64,000 bases of DNA from CAYRNY01 sp964425755 (GCA_964425755.1 CAYRNY010000002.1:1-64000), one strand, 5' to 3'; shown: positions 34,946 through 43,830, numbered from the stretch's first letter. Numbers and translations are program-made. The notes: generated from the letters alone by a model not told the origin.

Positions 34946-36379
34946 TTATTTCGCTGCTGCGGGTGATTCGGCGCTGCTGGCTGCCGTCGCGTCGCCGGAA
35001 ACGGGTTCGGGGCCCTGCCGGCCATATTTCGCCAGCAGGTAGGCGTCCACAACCATCAGCACGCCGTAGACCAGCGAGAACGCGATCAGCGAGAACGCGA
35101 CCATGCCGACGGTCAGGTTAGGCGAGACGGCGTCTTCGACGCGCTGCAAGCCGAACACGATCCAGGGCTGGCGGCCCATTTCGGTCATGATCCACCCAGC
35201 GGTATTGGCAATGTAGGGCAGGGCGATCGCGAAAGGCAGCGCCTTAAGGAACCGCCGGTATTGCGTGAACTGGTTGCGTGTGATCAGGTACACACCGAAC
35301 GCTGCCAGCGCCAGCATCAAGAATCCGGCCCCGACCATGAAACGGAACGACCAGTAGATCACGGCGATCGGCGGGCGGTAGTTCGCTCCCTCGCCGTAGC
35401 GGTCGGCGTATTGCTGCTCGTACTGCGCCTGCAGGTTATTGATGCCCTGGACTTCACCATCCAGCCGGTTATAGGCGAGCACGCTCAGCAGGCGCGGGAC
35501 GCGGATCGAGAACACTTCCTCGCGCTGTTCGAGGTCGCCGATCGTCAGCAGCGAGAACGAGGCGGGGTCTTCTGTTTCGAACAAGCCTTCGGCGGCGGCC
35601 ATCTTCATCGGCTGCGTTTCGACCATGTGCTGCGCCTGCGAGTGCCCGACCATGATCACGCCGATGATGCCGATCAGGCCGAAAATCGTCGCGATCTTGG
35701 CCGACTGCAGGAAGAAGCCGTATTGCTCGTGCTGCGGGTCTTTGCGCAGCAGGTGCCACGCGCTGATCCCCAGCACGAAGAACGCCCCCGTCACCATGCC
35801 CGCCGTGAAGACGTGCGGGAACTGCACCAGCACGTTGGGGTTGGTCGCCACGTCGAGGAAGTTGTCCATCTCGACCTTGACCAGGTTGCCGGCGCTGTCG
35901 AGGCGCTCGATGTAGCCCACCGGCTGCTGCATGAACGAGTTGGCGATCAGAATCCACAGCGCGGAGATGTTCGACCCGATCGCGACCAGCCAGATCGACG
36001 CGAGGTGTAACTTCTTCGGGAGCTTATCCCAGCCGAACAGCCACAGGCCGATGAAGGTGGATTCCAGGTAGAACGCCAGCAGGGCCTCGATCGCCAGCGG
36101 CGCGCCGAAGATATCGCCCATGAAGCGCGAGTATTCCGACCAGTTCATACCGAACTGGAATTCCATCACGATGCCCGTGACGACGCCCATCGCGAAGTTG
36201 ATCACGAAGAGTTTGCCCCAGAACTTGGTCATCTGCTTGTAGACGGGGTTGTTGGTCCGCACCCAGAGGGTTTGCATAATCGCAACCAGGAGCGACAGGC
36301 CCAACGTCAGCGGGACGAAGAAGAAGTGATAAACCGACGTCGCCGCAAACTGGAGTTGAGACAGCTCTACTACATCCAT
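34946..36379 (-). CDS. cydA: Cytochrome bd ubiquinol oxidase subunit I
   Basis: The 477-residue haem-binding subunit starts with LQFAATSVYHFFFVP, which carries an axial His of haem b595. The stretch MEFQFGMNWSEYS, the HSQAQH region and GRQPWIVFG all match CydA. The quinol-binding loop is short, so this is the short-Q-loop type. Nine spans are expected. The C-terminus has a Ser/Ala/Pro/Glu-rich tail. GGGAGG lies before the ATG. It is the first gene of cydAB. Confidence 0.95.
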   Translation of the reverse strand: MDVVELSQLQFAATSVYHFFFVPLTLGLSLLVAIMQTLWVRTNNPVYKQMTKFWGKLFVINFAMGVVTGIVMEFQFGMNWSEYSRFMGDIFGAPLAIEALLAFYLESTFIGLWLFGWDKLPKKLHLASIWLVAIGSNISALWILIANSFMQQPVGYIERLDSAGNLVKVEMDNFLDVATNPNVLVQFPHVFTAGMVTGAFFVLGISAWHLLRKDPQHEQYGFFLQSAKIATIFGLIGIIGVIMVGHSQAQHMVETQPMKMAAAEGLFETEDPASFSLLTIGDLEQREEVFSIRVPRLLSVLAYNRLDGEVQGINNLQAQYEQQYADRYGEGANYRPPIAVIYWSFRFMVGAGFLMLALAAFGVYLITRNQFTQYRRFLKALPFAIALPYIANTAGWIMTEMGRQPWIVFGLQRVEDAVSPNLTVGMVAFSLIAFSLVYGVLMVVDAYLLAKYGRQGPEPVSGDATAASSAESPAAAK

Positions 36380-36715
36380 AAAACGATGCCTCCCAAAGAT
36401 GAGAAACGCTCAAAGTATTAGGTGAATGATTCAAGTGCCGTGTGCCACCGACGATTTTTAGTTTAGCGTGATTCCTATTTGATAATTAGTGACGAATATC
36501 CCCAACACCCCGCGCAGACTGGCACACCTCCGGTCGCCTGGCGGTTTTGATGATATACTAAAAGGCGTATTACCGCCGCCTGGCGTCTTGATCTGCTGGT
36601 ATCATTGGTTAAGATGCAGCCGCGCGCGGTGGGGTTACAGCCGGCTGGGACATCTGCGAGGTTATCGGCACCATGCGCTGTGGTGCGCCGGAAAGTGGAC
36701 TTGGAGGCACACACG
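36380..36715. other. Divergent intergenic region, 336 bp
   Basis: This region separates cydA (minus) and the HEAT-repeat gene (plus). An extended -10 element for the plus-strand gene lies at 36551-36559, leaving a leader of about 150 nt without an obvious fold. On the minus strand TAATAC (36415-36420) lies close to cydA but lacks a matching -35. No small gene or RNA is supported. Confidence 0.5.
36551..36559 (+). promoter_or_regulatory. Extended -10 promoter element for the HEAT-repeat gene
   Basis: TGATATACT has the TGn extension and the TATACT hexamer. It lies 157 nt before the start at 36716 and lacks a -35 hexamer. Confidence 0.5.
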
Positions 36716-37672
36716 ATGAAACTCGACGTATTGCTCAAGGGCCTGACTCATGCACAGCCTGCGGTGCGCCTGGACGTGGTGCGCGTGCTGGGGATGCTGG
36801 ACGAAGTGCGCGCGTTGCCTGCATTGCGCGAGCGGCATCAGGTTGAGACCGATCCCGACGTGAAACGGGCGATCGCGTGGGCCGGCAAGCGGCTGTACCG
36901 GGCGCAGCAAGCCGGGTATTCAACCGTCGACGAGGTATTCCGTTATTTCCGCGTGGACCAGGCGATCGAAACGACGCCGGATGTGAGCGAGCAGGATGTC
37001 ATGCAGAAGCTGCAGGACCGCTTCGACAGCGATTTGCGTGACATGCAGCAGCGGGCCGCACGGCGCAAGGCGGGCTGGGCGCTGGCTGCCGGGCTGGGCG
37101 GCGCGGCTGCCGGGTTGAATCCGATGCGCATGGCGTTCGACGCGCTGCAATCCGGCTCGGACGCCGCGAGTTCCAACCTGGGCGGCCCCGATCAGACGGT
37201 CGAGCGCACGCCTGCTATGGCCCCAACCGACGCCGATATCACGGTCTGGCTCAAGCGGCTGGAGTCGGCGTCCGAAGCGGCGGAGCGCGTCCAGGCGATC
37301 CTGGAGCTGAAACTGCTCAACAACCCGCGCGCGCTGCCGTATCTGGCACGCGTATTTCTGAACGACGAGTCGCCTGAGGTGCGGCAGGCCGCGCAACAGC
37401 AGGGAAAAATCCTGTACTGGGGCGCGGTGTACTGGGACATGGAACGCAGCGGGGAACTGGCGCAGGAGATGCAGCGCCGTGCTGCCGCGCTCGGCAAGAC
37501 GCTGAAGTTTGACCGCCACGAGCCGGGCGCGCCGGAAGCCGAACCGTCCTCGCAAGCCGGGCCCCAGCGTGACGCACGGCAGCAGGAACCGGACCAGCAA
37601 CCGATCGACGTGGCCGAGATCCTGCGCAAGGCCGAGGAAGGCCGCCGCAAGCGCAAACGCGACCAGCGCTAG
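36716..37672 (+). CDS. HEAT-repeat protein of unknown function
   Basis: The 318-residue product has at least one HEAT pair at the N-terminus (HAQPAVRLDVVRVLGMLDEVRAL style), a second HEAT-like unit at about 165-240 with LKLLNNPRALPYLARVFLNDES, a basic Ala/Gly stretch in the middle and a Pro/Gln/Glu-rich C-terminus ending in KRKRDQR. HEAT solenoids bind partner proteins; the partner is unknown. I chose the ATG at 36716 because GGAGG precedes it at 9 nt. It may be co-transcribed with mtnA downstream (131 nt). Confidence 0.75.
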   Translation: MKLDVLLKGLTHAQPAVRLDVVRVLGMLDEVRALPALRERHQVETDPDVKRAIAWAGKRLYRAQQAGYSTVDEVFRYFRVDQAIETTPDVSEQDVMQKLQDRFDSDLRDMQQRAARRKAGWALAAGLGGAAAGLNPMRMAFDALQSGSDAASSNLGGPDQTVERTPAMAPTDADITVWLKRLESASEAAERVQAILELKLLNNPRALPYLARVFLNDESPEVRQAAQQQGKILYWGAVYWDMERSGELAQEMQRRAAALGKTLKFDRHEPGAPEAEPSSQAGPQRDARQQEPDQQPIDVAEILRKAEEGRRKRKRDQR

Positions 37673-37803
37673 CAGGCTCGTGGCCGGTCGAACGTGCCGG
37701 TCGTCGCTGTTTGCTCGTGGTTTCGGGTGGCAGAAACGCGGGGCTGCGGTTAGACTGAACGACGAAACGACAGGCTGTAGATTGGTTGAGGATTGATGAC
37801 CTT

Positions 37804-38874
37804 ATGCGCACTGTAGAATGGACCGGAAACAACCGCGTGCGGATGGTGGACCAGCGGCACATCCCCTGGAACCTGCAACACGCGGAGTATGACGATTACC
37901 GCGACGTGGCGCAGGCGATCACGGAGATGGTCGTGCGCGGCGCGCCCGCGATCGGTGTGTCGGCGGCGTTTGGCATGGCGCTGGCGGCGCGCCAATCCCC
38001 GGCACAGCAGGCCGGGCCGCTGCGCGATTTTCTTGCAGAAGCGGCGGAATTCTTGAAGCAGGCCCGCCCGACGGCGGTCAACCTGGCGTGGGCGGTTGAT
38101 CACATGCTGGGGATCGCGCAGGACGAACGCCACAACACGGCGGACGCGATTCGCAAGGCGCTGCTGGATGAAGCACAGCGGCTCGCGGATGCGGACGTGG
38201 CGACCAACAAGGCGCTTGCCACGCACGGAGCCGAACTGGTCAAGGACGGTGACACGATCCTGCATCACTGCAACACCGGCATGCTGGCGACGGTCGATTA
38301 CGGCACCGCGCTCGGCGTGATCCGCATGGCGCATGAGCAGGGCAAGCGCATTCACGTGCTGTTGGACGAGACGCGCCCGCGCCTGCAGGGATCGCGGCTC
38401 AGTGCGTGGGAGTGCGAGCAGTTGGGCATCCCCTACGATATCATCCCCGACACGGCGGCGGGTTATTTCATGCGGCGCGGCGAGGTCAACCTCGTGCTGT
38501 TCGGCGCGGATCGGGTGGCGGCGAACGGGGACGTGGTGAACAAGATCGGCTCGTACCAGATCGCGGTGCTGGCCCGCGAGAACGGCATCCCGTGTTACAG
38601 CGTGTTCCCGACCTCGACCGTTGATTTGACCAAGCGCAGCGGCGACGACATCCCGATCGAGGAGCGCGACCCGGACGAGGTGCGCGCGCCTTACGGCTGC
38701 GAGATCGTGCCGCCCAGCTACAACGCGCGTAACCCGGCCTTTGACGTGACGCCGCAGCAGTACCTCAGCGGGCTGGTCACGGAAGAAGGGGTCGTGCAGC
38801 CGCCGTTCGAGCAGAACCTGGCGCAGGTCGTCAACAATGCGCAGTCCGTGCTGCTGCGCAGGCCGGGCGCGTAG
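37804..38874 (+). CDS. mtnA: S-methyl-5-thioribose-1-phosphate isomerase
   Basis: The 356-residue enzyme interconverts methylthioribose 1-phosphate and methylthioribulose 1-phosphate in methionine salvage. The catalytic Cys region HHCNTGMLATVDYGTALG and the Asp region GADRVAANGDVVNKIGSYQ are intact, as is the N-terminal VRGAPAIGVSAA. A TTG 18 nt upstream is in frame, but the ATG at 37804 has GAGG at about 12 nt and begins the family's usual MRTVEW. Other salvage genes are not nearby, but adoK and ahcY lie just downstream on the same strand. Confidence 0.95.
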   Translation: MRTVEWTGNNRVRMVDQRHIPWNLQHAEYDDYRDVAQAITEMVVRGAPAIGVSAAFGMALAARQSPAQQAGPLRDFLAEAAEFLKQARPTAVNLAWAVDHMLGIAQDERHNTADAIRKALLDEAQRLADADVATNKALATHGAELVKDGDTILHHCNTGMLATVDYGTALGVIRMAHEQGKRIHVLLDETRPRLQGSRLSAWECEQLGIPYDIIPDTAAGYFMRRGEVNLVLFGADRVAANGDVVNKIGSYQIAVLARENGIPCYSVFPTSTVDLTKRSGDDIPIEERDPDEVRAPYGCEIVPPSYNARNPAFDVTPQQYLSGLVTEEGVVQPPFEQNLAQVVNNAQSVLLRRPGA

Positions 38875-38914
38875 CGGGCATTCCGCGTCACAGGATCAAG
38901 GTGGTAGGGGCGTG

Positions 38915-38945
38915 CCGGTGACACACCAACCGGGGCGCTCTTTTT
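38915..38945 (+). terminator. Weak terminator candidate between mtnA and the CpaF-like gene
   Basis: A 5-bp stem (CCGGT with ACCGG) followed after 7 nt by CTTTTT lies 41 nt after the mtnA stop. The distance between stem and T run makes it marginal. Confidence 0.35.
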
Positions 38946-38961
38946 GCTGCGCGGGTTCCGC

Positions 38962-40281
38962 CTACATCCAGAACGAGTCCGGCAGGTCGAGCGCGTGTTC
39001 CGGGCGTGAACCGGTGCGGGTCCAGCCGTCGCTGGCATATTCCAGCAGCGGGCGCAGATTCAGCGCGGCGGGGTCGCCGGGGTCCAGCGCCCACTCCGCG
39101 ATATACGCCAGGCGCGCCGACTCCCCGGCGCGGCGCAGCGCGACCACGAACGGCAGGCGTTCCGCGAGCGCGTGGTTGATGTCGAGTTGCGGCAGGGCCG
39201 GCATGTGCTGCCGGATCGTCATGCTGAGCGCGCTTTTCAAGCGGTCGGGCTGGCGCGTGCCGCGAAACACCCACAGGTAGCGCGGCGCGGCGTCCCGTGT
39301 CAGAGCGTCCCACACGGCGGCGGCGTCCTCGCTGCGCACCTCGTCCGCGACCAGCCACGCCGGGCGTGCGTCCAACGCGGCGCGCAGCGTCTCCGCGAAC
39401 GGTTCCCCGGCGTCCGGTGTGTAGCGCGTGGCGTGAGGTGGCAGGTGCAGTTCGGCGGCGCGTTCGGCGGCCCCGATGCGCGTTTCTTCGCCGGTCAAGG
39501 CGGCCAGTTCCGCGACTAATGCCCCGGCAAGCGTCGTTTTGCCGAGGCCCGCGTCCCCGGCGATCAGCAGCTCGTGCCCGGCCCGCAGAATCGCGCGCAG
39601 CACATCAGCGGCGGCAGCGTCCAGCGCGCCGAAGCGTTCCTGCAGCGTCGCCAGCGTGAGGGGATCGGCGGGGTGCAGGCGCAGCGACAGGCTGTAATCC
39701 GTGCGCACGGGCGGGCCGATCACGCTCAGGCGTGCGGGGCGTCCGTGCAGGATGATGCCGGTTTCGAGAAACGGCGTTTCAAGCGTGATGCCGCTTTCGG
39801 CCAGCACGCGTTCGAGCGTTCGTTCGAGGTGGTGTACGTCGTCGAACGTGGTATCGAGCGGGACCAGTGCCCCCATGCCGCGCCGCGTGTGGACGTCATA
39901 CGGCCCGTTGACCGCGATCTCGGTCACCTGCTCGTCGCGCAGCAGGTCATCCAGCGGGCCGAACGAAAACAGGTTCGCATAGGCGCGGCTGATCAGGCGC
40001 TTGCGGTCCGCCGGGGCCAGCGACACAGCTTCCCCCGCCAGCACGTAGTCCGCGATCTCGCCCAGGAACTCGCGGCGCTTGGCTTCGCTGTCCAGCGCAC
40101 GCAGGATGTCGCTGCGGCCCTCGGTTTCGGCGTTGAACTGGCGCTCGACCAGCTCGCGGAGCGCTTCGAGCGAATAGCTGGGCCGTCCTGCGCGCCCCGG
40201 CATGATCGGGGAGATGCCGCGCGGTGTGCGTTTATCCTTGCGTTTGCCGTTGGGCGATTCGTGTGCCGGGTTGTCGGGCAT
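38962..40281 (-). CDS. Divergent CpaF/TadA-like secretion ATPase, solitary
   Basis: The 439-residue product has the CpaF plan: an N-terminal helical region (35-110), VTEIAVNGPYDV near 119 as in CpaF, an intact Walker A GDAGLGKT (242-249), and a Walker-B-like VADEVRSED (311-319). The His box, normally reading HANSP in CpaF, is replaced by FRGTRQP near 339-345, and there are no Tad pilus, prepilin or secretion partners in the window. It may be a repurposed ATPase or a decaying copy, although the reading frame is intact. The ATG at 40281 was chosen because upstream in-frame codons lie in non-conserved sequence. Confidence 0.75.
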   Translation of the reverse strand: MPDNPAHESPNGKRKDKRTPRGISPIMPGRAGRPSYSLEALRELVERQFNAETEGRSDILRALDSEAKRREFLGEIADYVLAGEAVSLAPADRKRLISRAYANLFSFGPLDDLLRDEQVTEIAVNGPYDVHTRRGMGALVPLDTTFDDVHHLERTLERVLAESGITLETPFLETGIILHGRPARLSVIGPPVRTDYSLSLRLHPADPLTLATLQERFGALDAAAADVLRAILRAGHELLIAGDAGLGKTTLAGALVAELAALTGEETRIGAAERAAELHLPPHATRYTPDAGEPFAETLRAALDARPAWLVADEVRSEDAAAVWDALTRDAAPRYLWVFRGTRQPDRLKSALSMTIRQHMPALPQLDINHALAERLPFVVALRRAGESARLAYIAEWALDPGDPAALNLRPLLEYASDGWTRTGSRPEHALDLPDSFWM

Positions 40282-40421
40282 GGCGGCGCTATGCTCCCTG
40301 TGTGCTAGGCGATCTGATGTGTTGCAACGGTAGCCTACCCGCGCCGGAATTGCAACTCCCGGTGGGGACCAGGCAGGCCCGGGACTGCCGCTCGCGCGCT
40401 TGGCATGCCGCCCAAAAAACC

Positions 40422-40449
40422 TTTCACCGGCATGATTTGATGGTATACT
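40422..40449 (+). promoter_or_regulatory. Promoter for the adenosine kinase gene
   Basis: TTTCAC (40422-40427) and TATACT (40444-40449) are 16 bp apart, and the -10 carries the TGG extension, so it qualifies as an extended -10 promoter. It lies 44 nt before the start at 40493. Confidence 0.6.
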
Positions 40450-40492
40450 CGCTTTGTTTTGCACGGAACCAAGTTTTACATAGGGGATGGTG

Positions 40493-41464
40493 ATGAAGAT
40501 TGTTGTGACCGGCTCGATCGCGTTTGATTACCTGATGCGGTTTCCGGGCCGGTTTCAGGACCATTTGATCGCAGACAAGCTCGATTCGATCAGCGTGAGT
40601 TTCCTGGTCGAGGACCTGGCGCGCGAGCGCGGGGGCGTGGGCGCGAATATCGCGTATAACCTCGCGCTGTTGGGCGAGCGCCCGATCCTGATGGGCACGG
40701 TGGGCCGCGACTTCGGCGATTACCGTGACTGGCTGGAAGCGCACGGCGTCGATCTTTCGGCGGTGCGCGTGATCCCGGACGTGTTCACCGCGTCGTTTTT
40801 CGCCAACACGGACAACGAAAACAACCAGATCGGCTCGTTTTACACCGGCGCGATGGCGTATTCCAAAGGCTACACGTTGGCCGAGGCGCTGGACGAAAAG
40901 CCCGATCTCGTGGTGATCTCGCCCAGCGACCCGACCGCCATGAGCGAGCTGGCCGAAGAATGCGAGGCCAATAACTACCCGTTCCTGTTCGACCCCAGCC
41001 AGCAGGTGATCTGGCTGGACGGCGATTTCCTGCGACACGGCATCGACCGCTGCCGGATGCTGATCGTCAACCAGTACGAATGGGAGATGATCGCCAAGAA
41101 GACCGGCCTGGAGATCGACCATCTCGAGCGGGAAGGCAAGACGTTGATCATCACGCGCGGCAACGAAGGCTCGCGCATTTATGCCGGCGGCGAGCGTTAC
41201 GACGTGCCGGTGTTCCCGGTTAAGCACATCGCGGACCCGACCGGCGTGGGCGACGCGTACCGCGCGGGCGTGCTCAAGGGCATCGCGTCCGGCTTCGGGT
41301 GGGAGCTGACCGGCCAGGTCGGCGCGGTGTCGGCGGCATACGTCCTGGAGCACAAAGGCACGCAGAACCACCATTATACGCTGCCGGAATTCGTGGCGCG
41401 TTTCCGCACCGTCTTCGACGATCAGGGCGCGCTGGATGCCTGGCTGCAGGACGTGCAGTTCTGA
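40493..41464 (+). CDS. adoK: Adenosine kinase, PfkB family (AdoK type)
   Basis: The 323-residue ribokinase-fold enzyme phosphorylates adenosine to AMP. It has VTGSIAFDYLMRFPGRF at the start, SFLVEDLARERGGVGAN, DFGDYRDWL, DPSQQ near 168 and the PfkB anion-hole motif DPTGVGD (248-254) with catalytic Asp254. These match the mycobacterial AdoK (Rv2202c) better than ribokinases. The ATG at 40493 has AGGGG in front; the ATG at 40487 overlaps that site and is less likely. It is followed after 2 nt by the GNAT gene, and ahcY lies further on. AhcY releases adenosine, which this enzyme would remove. Confidence 0.88.
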   Translation: MKIVVTGSIAFDYLMRFPGRFQDHLIADKLDSISVSFLVEDLARERGGVGANIAYNLALLGERPILMGTVGRDFGDYRDWLEAHGVDLSAVRVIPDVFTASFFANTDNENNQIGSFYTGAMAYSKGYTLAEALDEKPDLVVISPSDPTAMSELAEECEANNYPFLFDPSQQVIWLDGDFLRHGIDRCRMLIVNQYEWEMIAKKTGLEIDHLEREGKTLIITRGNEGSRIYAGGERYDVPVFPVKHIADPTGVGDAYRAGVLKGIASGFGWELTGQVGAVSAAYVLEHKGTQNHHYTLPEFVARFRTVFDDQGALDAWLQDVQF

Positions 41465-41466
41465 TC

Positions 41467-42273
41467 ATGTCCGGTATCCTGCACCGGTATGCCGTGCTGC
41501 CGCTGACCGCGCCGGACATGATCCGCGCGTTTTTGAACCGCGACCGCACCCTCACCGCGTACCTGCTTGGCGATCTCGACCCGGCGTATTGGTCCGCAAG
41601 CGAGTACATCGGCGCGTTCGATGGTGGCGTGCTTGCGGGCGTGGTGTTGTTCTATCGCGGGCTGGAACCGACGATCATCACGGCGTATGGCAGTGCCGAT
41701 GCTGTGCGTGCGGTACTGGACGCGACCGCGTTGCCGTGCGAGATGTACACGCTGATGCCGCCGGAACTGGGCGACGTGATCGCGGGCTACTACCGCCTGC
41801 ACGATCCGCATACGGAATGGCGGATGGTGCTGGATGCGGACGCCTTCACCGCCCCGCGCCTGGACGCGGTGACACGCATCCAGCCGGGGCAGGCGGAGCA
41901 GCTCGCGGCGCTGTATGCCCAGGCGGCAGGTCCGGGCGAAGCAGTGATCGCCTTCAGCCCGGCGCAGATCGCGCGCGGTGTGTTCTACGGCGTGTGGGCC
42001 GGTGACGTGCTGGTGGCGACGGCGGGCACGCACGTCTGGTCGGTGGTGGAGCATGTGGCGGCGATCGGCAACGTTTTCACGCATCCGGACTACCGGGGGC
42101 GCGGCTACGCGACGCAAGTTACGGCGGCGGTGGTGCGCGACGCGCTCGCGGCGGGGATCGACCCGGTCGTGTTGAACGTCAGGTACGGCAACGAACCGGC
42201 GATCCACGTGTACGAGAAGCTCGGCTTCCGGCGTTCTTCGACGTTTCTGGAAGGGCCGGGCCTGCGGCGGTAA
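41467..42273 (+). CDS. GNAT-family N-acetyltransferase
   Basis: The 268-residue protein has a C-terminal GNAT domain with the acetyl-CoA motif A (FTHPDYRGRGYATQV, about 198-212) and motif B (GNEPAIHVYEKLGFRR). The N-terminal 130 residues are a related but degenerate half (FLNRDRTLTAYLLGDLD), as in GNAT proteins with two tandem folds. Its acceptor is unknown. The start lies 2 nt after adoK, so the two are translated together; no ribosome-binding site other than the adoK end is visible. Confidence 0.85.
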   Translation: MSGILHRYAVLPLTAPDMIRAFLNRDRTLTAYLLGDLDPAYWSASEYIGAFDGGVLAGVVLFYRGLEPTIITAYGSADAVRAVLDATALPCEMYTLMPPELGDVIAGYYRLHDPHTEWRMVLDADAFTAPRLDAVTRIQPGQAEQLAALYAQAAGPGEAVIAFSPAQIARGVFYGVWAGDVLVATAGTHVWSVVEHVAAIGNVFTHPDYRGRGYATQVTAAVVRDALAAGIDPVVLNVRYGNEPAIHVYEKLGFRRSSTFLEGPGLRR

Positions 42274-42283
42274 GCGGCCCGCA

Positions 42284-42303
42284 GGCGGGCATGCGTGCCC
42301 GCC
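42284..42303. other. Short inverted repeat after the GNAT gene
   Basis: An 8-bp perfect stem (42284-42291 with 42296-42303) with a 4-nt loop. It has no T run, so its role is unclear. Confidence 0.35.
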
Positions 42304-42324
42304 GTGCAGCATGGCGCTTTTGTA

Positions 42325-42360
42325 CCAGCCTGCCACGTGACGCTGTTGGGCAGGCTGGTT
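42325..42360 (+). terminator. Terminator-like hairpin between the GNAT gene and ahcY
   Basis: A perfect 10-bp inverted repeat (42325-42334 with 42349-42358) followed by only TTA. It could end the adoK-GNAT transcript or lie in the ahcY leader. Confidence 0.45.
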
Positions 42361-42426
42361 ATGCGTTAGAATTGGCGACTGGCTGCACACTGAGGCAGTA
42401 TTTCACAGTAATACAAGGAGCACTTC

Positions 42427-43692
42427 ATGACGGTTGAACACGATGTACGCGATTTGAGTCTGGCCCCGGGGGGGCGCTATCGCATCGAATGGGCCGAGCG
42501 CGATATGCCGGTGCTGCGGCAAATCCGCGCGCGGTTTGAGAGGGAACGCCCGCTTGACGGCGTGCGGGTCTCGGCTTGCCTGCACATCACGACGGAAACG
42601 GCGAACCTGGCGCGCACATTGCAGGCCGGCGGCGCGGACGTGGTGCTGACCGCGTCGAATCCGCTGAGCACGCAGGACGATGTCGCGGCCTCGCTGGTGC
42701 AGCACTTCGAGATCCCGGTGTACGCGATCAAGGGCGAGGACAACGCGACCTACTACGATCACCTGCGCGCGGCGCTGGACCACAAACCGCACATCACGAT
42801 GGACGACGGGGCGGACCTGGTCAGCGAGCTACACAAGAACCGCACCGAGTTGCTGGAGACCATCGTCGGCGGGACGGAAGAGACCACCACCGGCGTGATC
42901 CGGCTGCGCGCGATGGCGAAAGACGGCGCGCTGAAGTTCCCGGTGATCGCAGTCAACGACAGCCTGACCAAGCACCTGTTCGATAACCGCTATGGCACGG
43001 GCCAGAGCACGATCGACGGCATCATCCGCGCGACCAACATCCTGCTTGCGGGGCGTGTGGTCGTCGTGGGCGGGTATGGCTGGTGCTCGCGCGGGATCGC
43101 GATGCGCGCGAAAGGCATGGGCGCGAACGTGATCGTGACCGAGGTGGACCCGCTCAAGGCGCTGGAAGCGGTGATGGACGGGTTCCGCGTGATGAAGATG
43201 ATCGACGCTGCGCCGATCGGTGATGTGTTCGTGACGTCGACCGGCGATATCAACGTGGTGGACGTGCACCACTTCGACGCGATGAAGGACGGCGCGATCG
43301 TGGCGAACAGCGGGCACTTCAACGTCGAGCTGAATCTCAAGGGCCTGGCCGCGATCGCCGACGGCGCGCCGGAACGCGTGCGCCCGTTCGTCGATCAGTA
43401 TCGTATGAAAGACGGACGCCGGATCAACGTGCTGGCCGAAGGGCGGCTGGTGAACCTGGCGGCGGCGGAAGGCCACCCGGCGAGCGTGATGGATATGAGC
43501 TTTGCCAACCAGGCGCTCGGCTCGGAGTACATGCTGCTCAACGGCGAAACGCTGCAAAACCAGGTGTACACGATCCCCGAAGCGATCGACCAGGAGATCG
43601 CGCGGTTGAAGCTGGACGCGATGGGCGTGGAGATCGACACGCTGACCGATGAGCAGGTCGCGTATCTCAACCAGTGGCAGGAGGGCACGTAA
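42427..43692 (+). CDS. ahcY: Adenosylhomocysteinase
   Basis: The 421-residue NAD-dependent enzyme splits S-adenosylhomocysteine into adenosine and homocysteine. It begins with IEWAERDMPVLRQI and has the SNPLSTQDDVAA, FPVIAVNDSLTKHLFDNRYGTG and Rossmann GGYGWCSRG segments; the last is the form seen in archaeal and thermophile-type SAHases. The short form lacks the about 40-residue insert of many bacterial enzymes. AAGGAG precedes the ATG. It lies downstream of the adoK-GNAT unit on the same strand, which suits removal of the adenosine it makes. No SAH riboswitch was seen in the leader. Confidence 0.96.
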   Translation: MTVEHDVRDLSLAPGGRYRIEWAERDMPVLRQIRARFERERPLDGVRVSACLHITTETANLARTLQAGGADVVLTASNPLSTQDDVAASLVQHFEIPVYAIKGEDNATYYDHLRAALDHKPHITMDDGADLVSELHKNRTELLETIVGGTEETTTGVIRLRAMAKDGALKFPVIAVNDSLTKHLFDNRYGTGQSTIDGIIRATNILLAGRVVVVGGYGWCSRGIAMRAKGMGANVIVTEVDPLKALEAVMDGFRVMKMIDAAPIGDVFVTSTGDINVVDVHHFDAMKDGAIVANSGHFNVELNLKGLAAIADGAPERVRPFVDQYRMKDGRRINVLAEGRLVNLAAAEGHPASVMDMSFANQALGSEYMLLNGETLQNQVYTIPEAIDQEIARLKLDAMGVEIDTLTDEQVAYLNQWQEGT

Positions 43693-43800
43693 GCCCCGGC
43701 CCGGTGTTGCTAATGACCAGATAACCACAGGGGGCGTAGACGATGCGCCCCTATCACGTTTCGGCCAACATCCGGGCGGCGGGAAACCGTCGCGGCGGCG

Positions 43801-43830
43801 TTGGGTAACGCGCGCGGAGTGCGTTAAAAT
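43801..43830 (+). promoter_or_regulatory. Promoter candidate for the DUF4397/SH3 surface protein gene
   Basis: TTGGGT (43801-43806) and TAAAAT (43825-43830) are 18 bp apart and lie 60 nt before the start. Confidence 0.45.

Noticed and set aside
42361..42426. SAH riboswitch before ahcY
   Set aside because: The leader has no recognisable SAH riboswitch core; only a short GCAG-type pairing near 42383 was seen.
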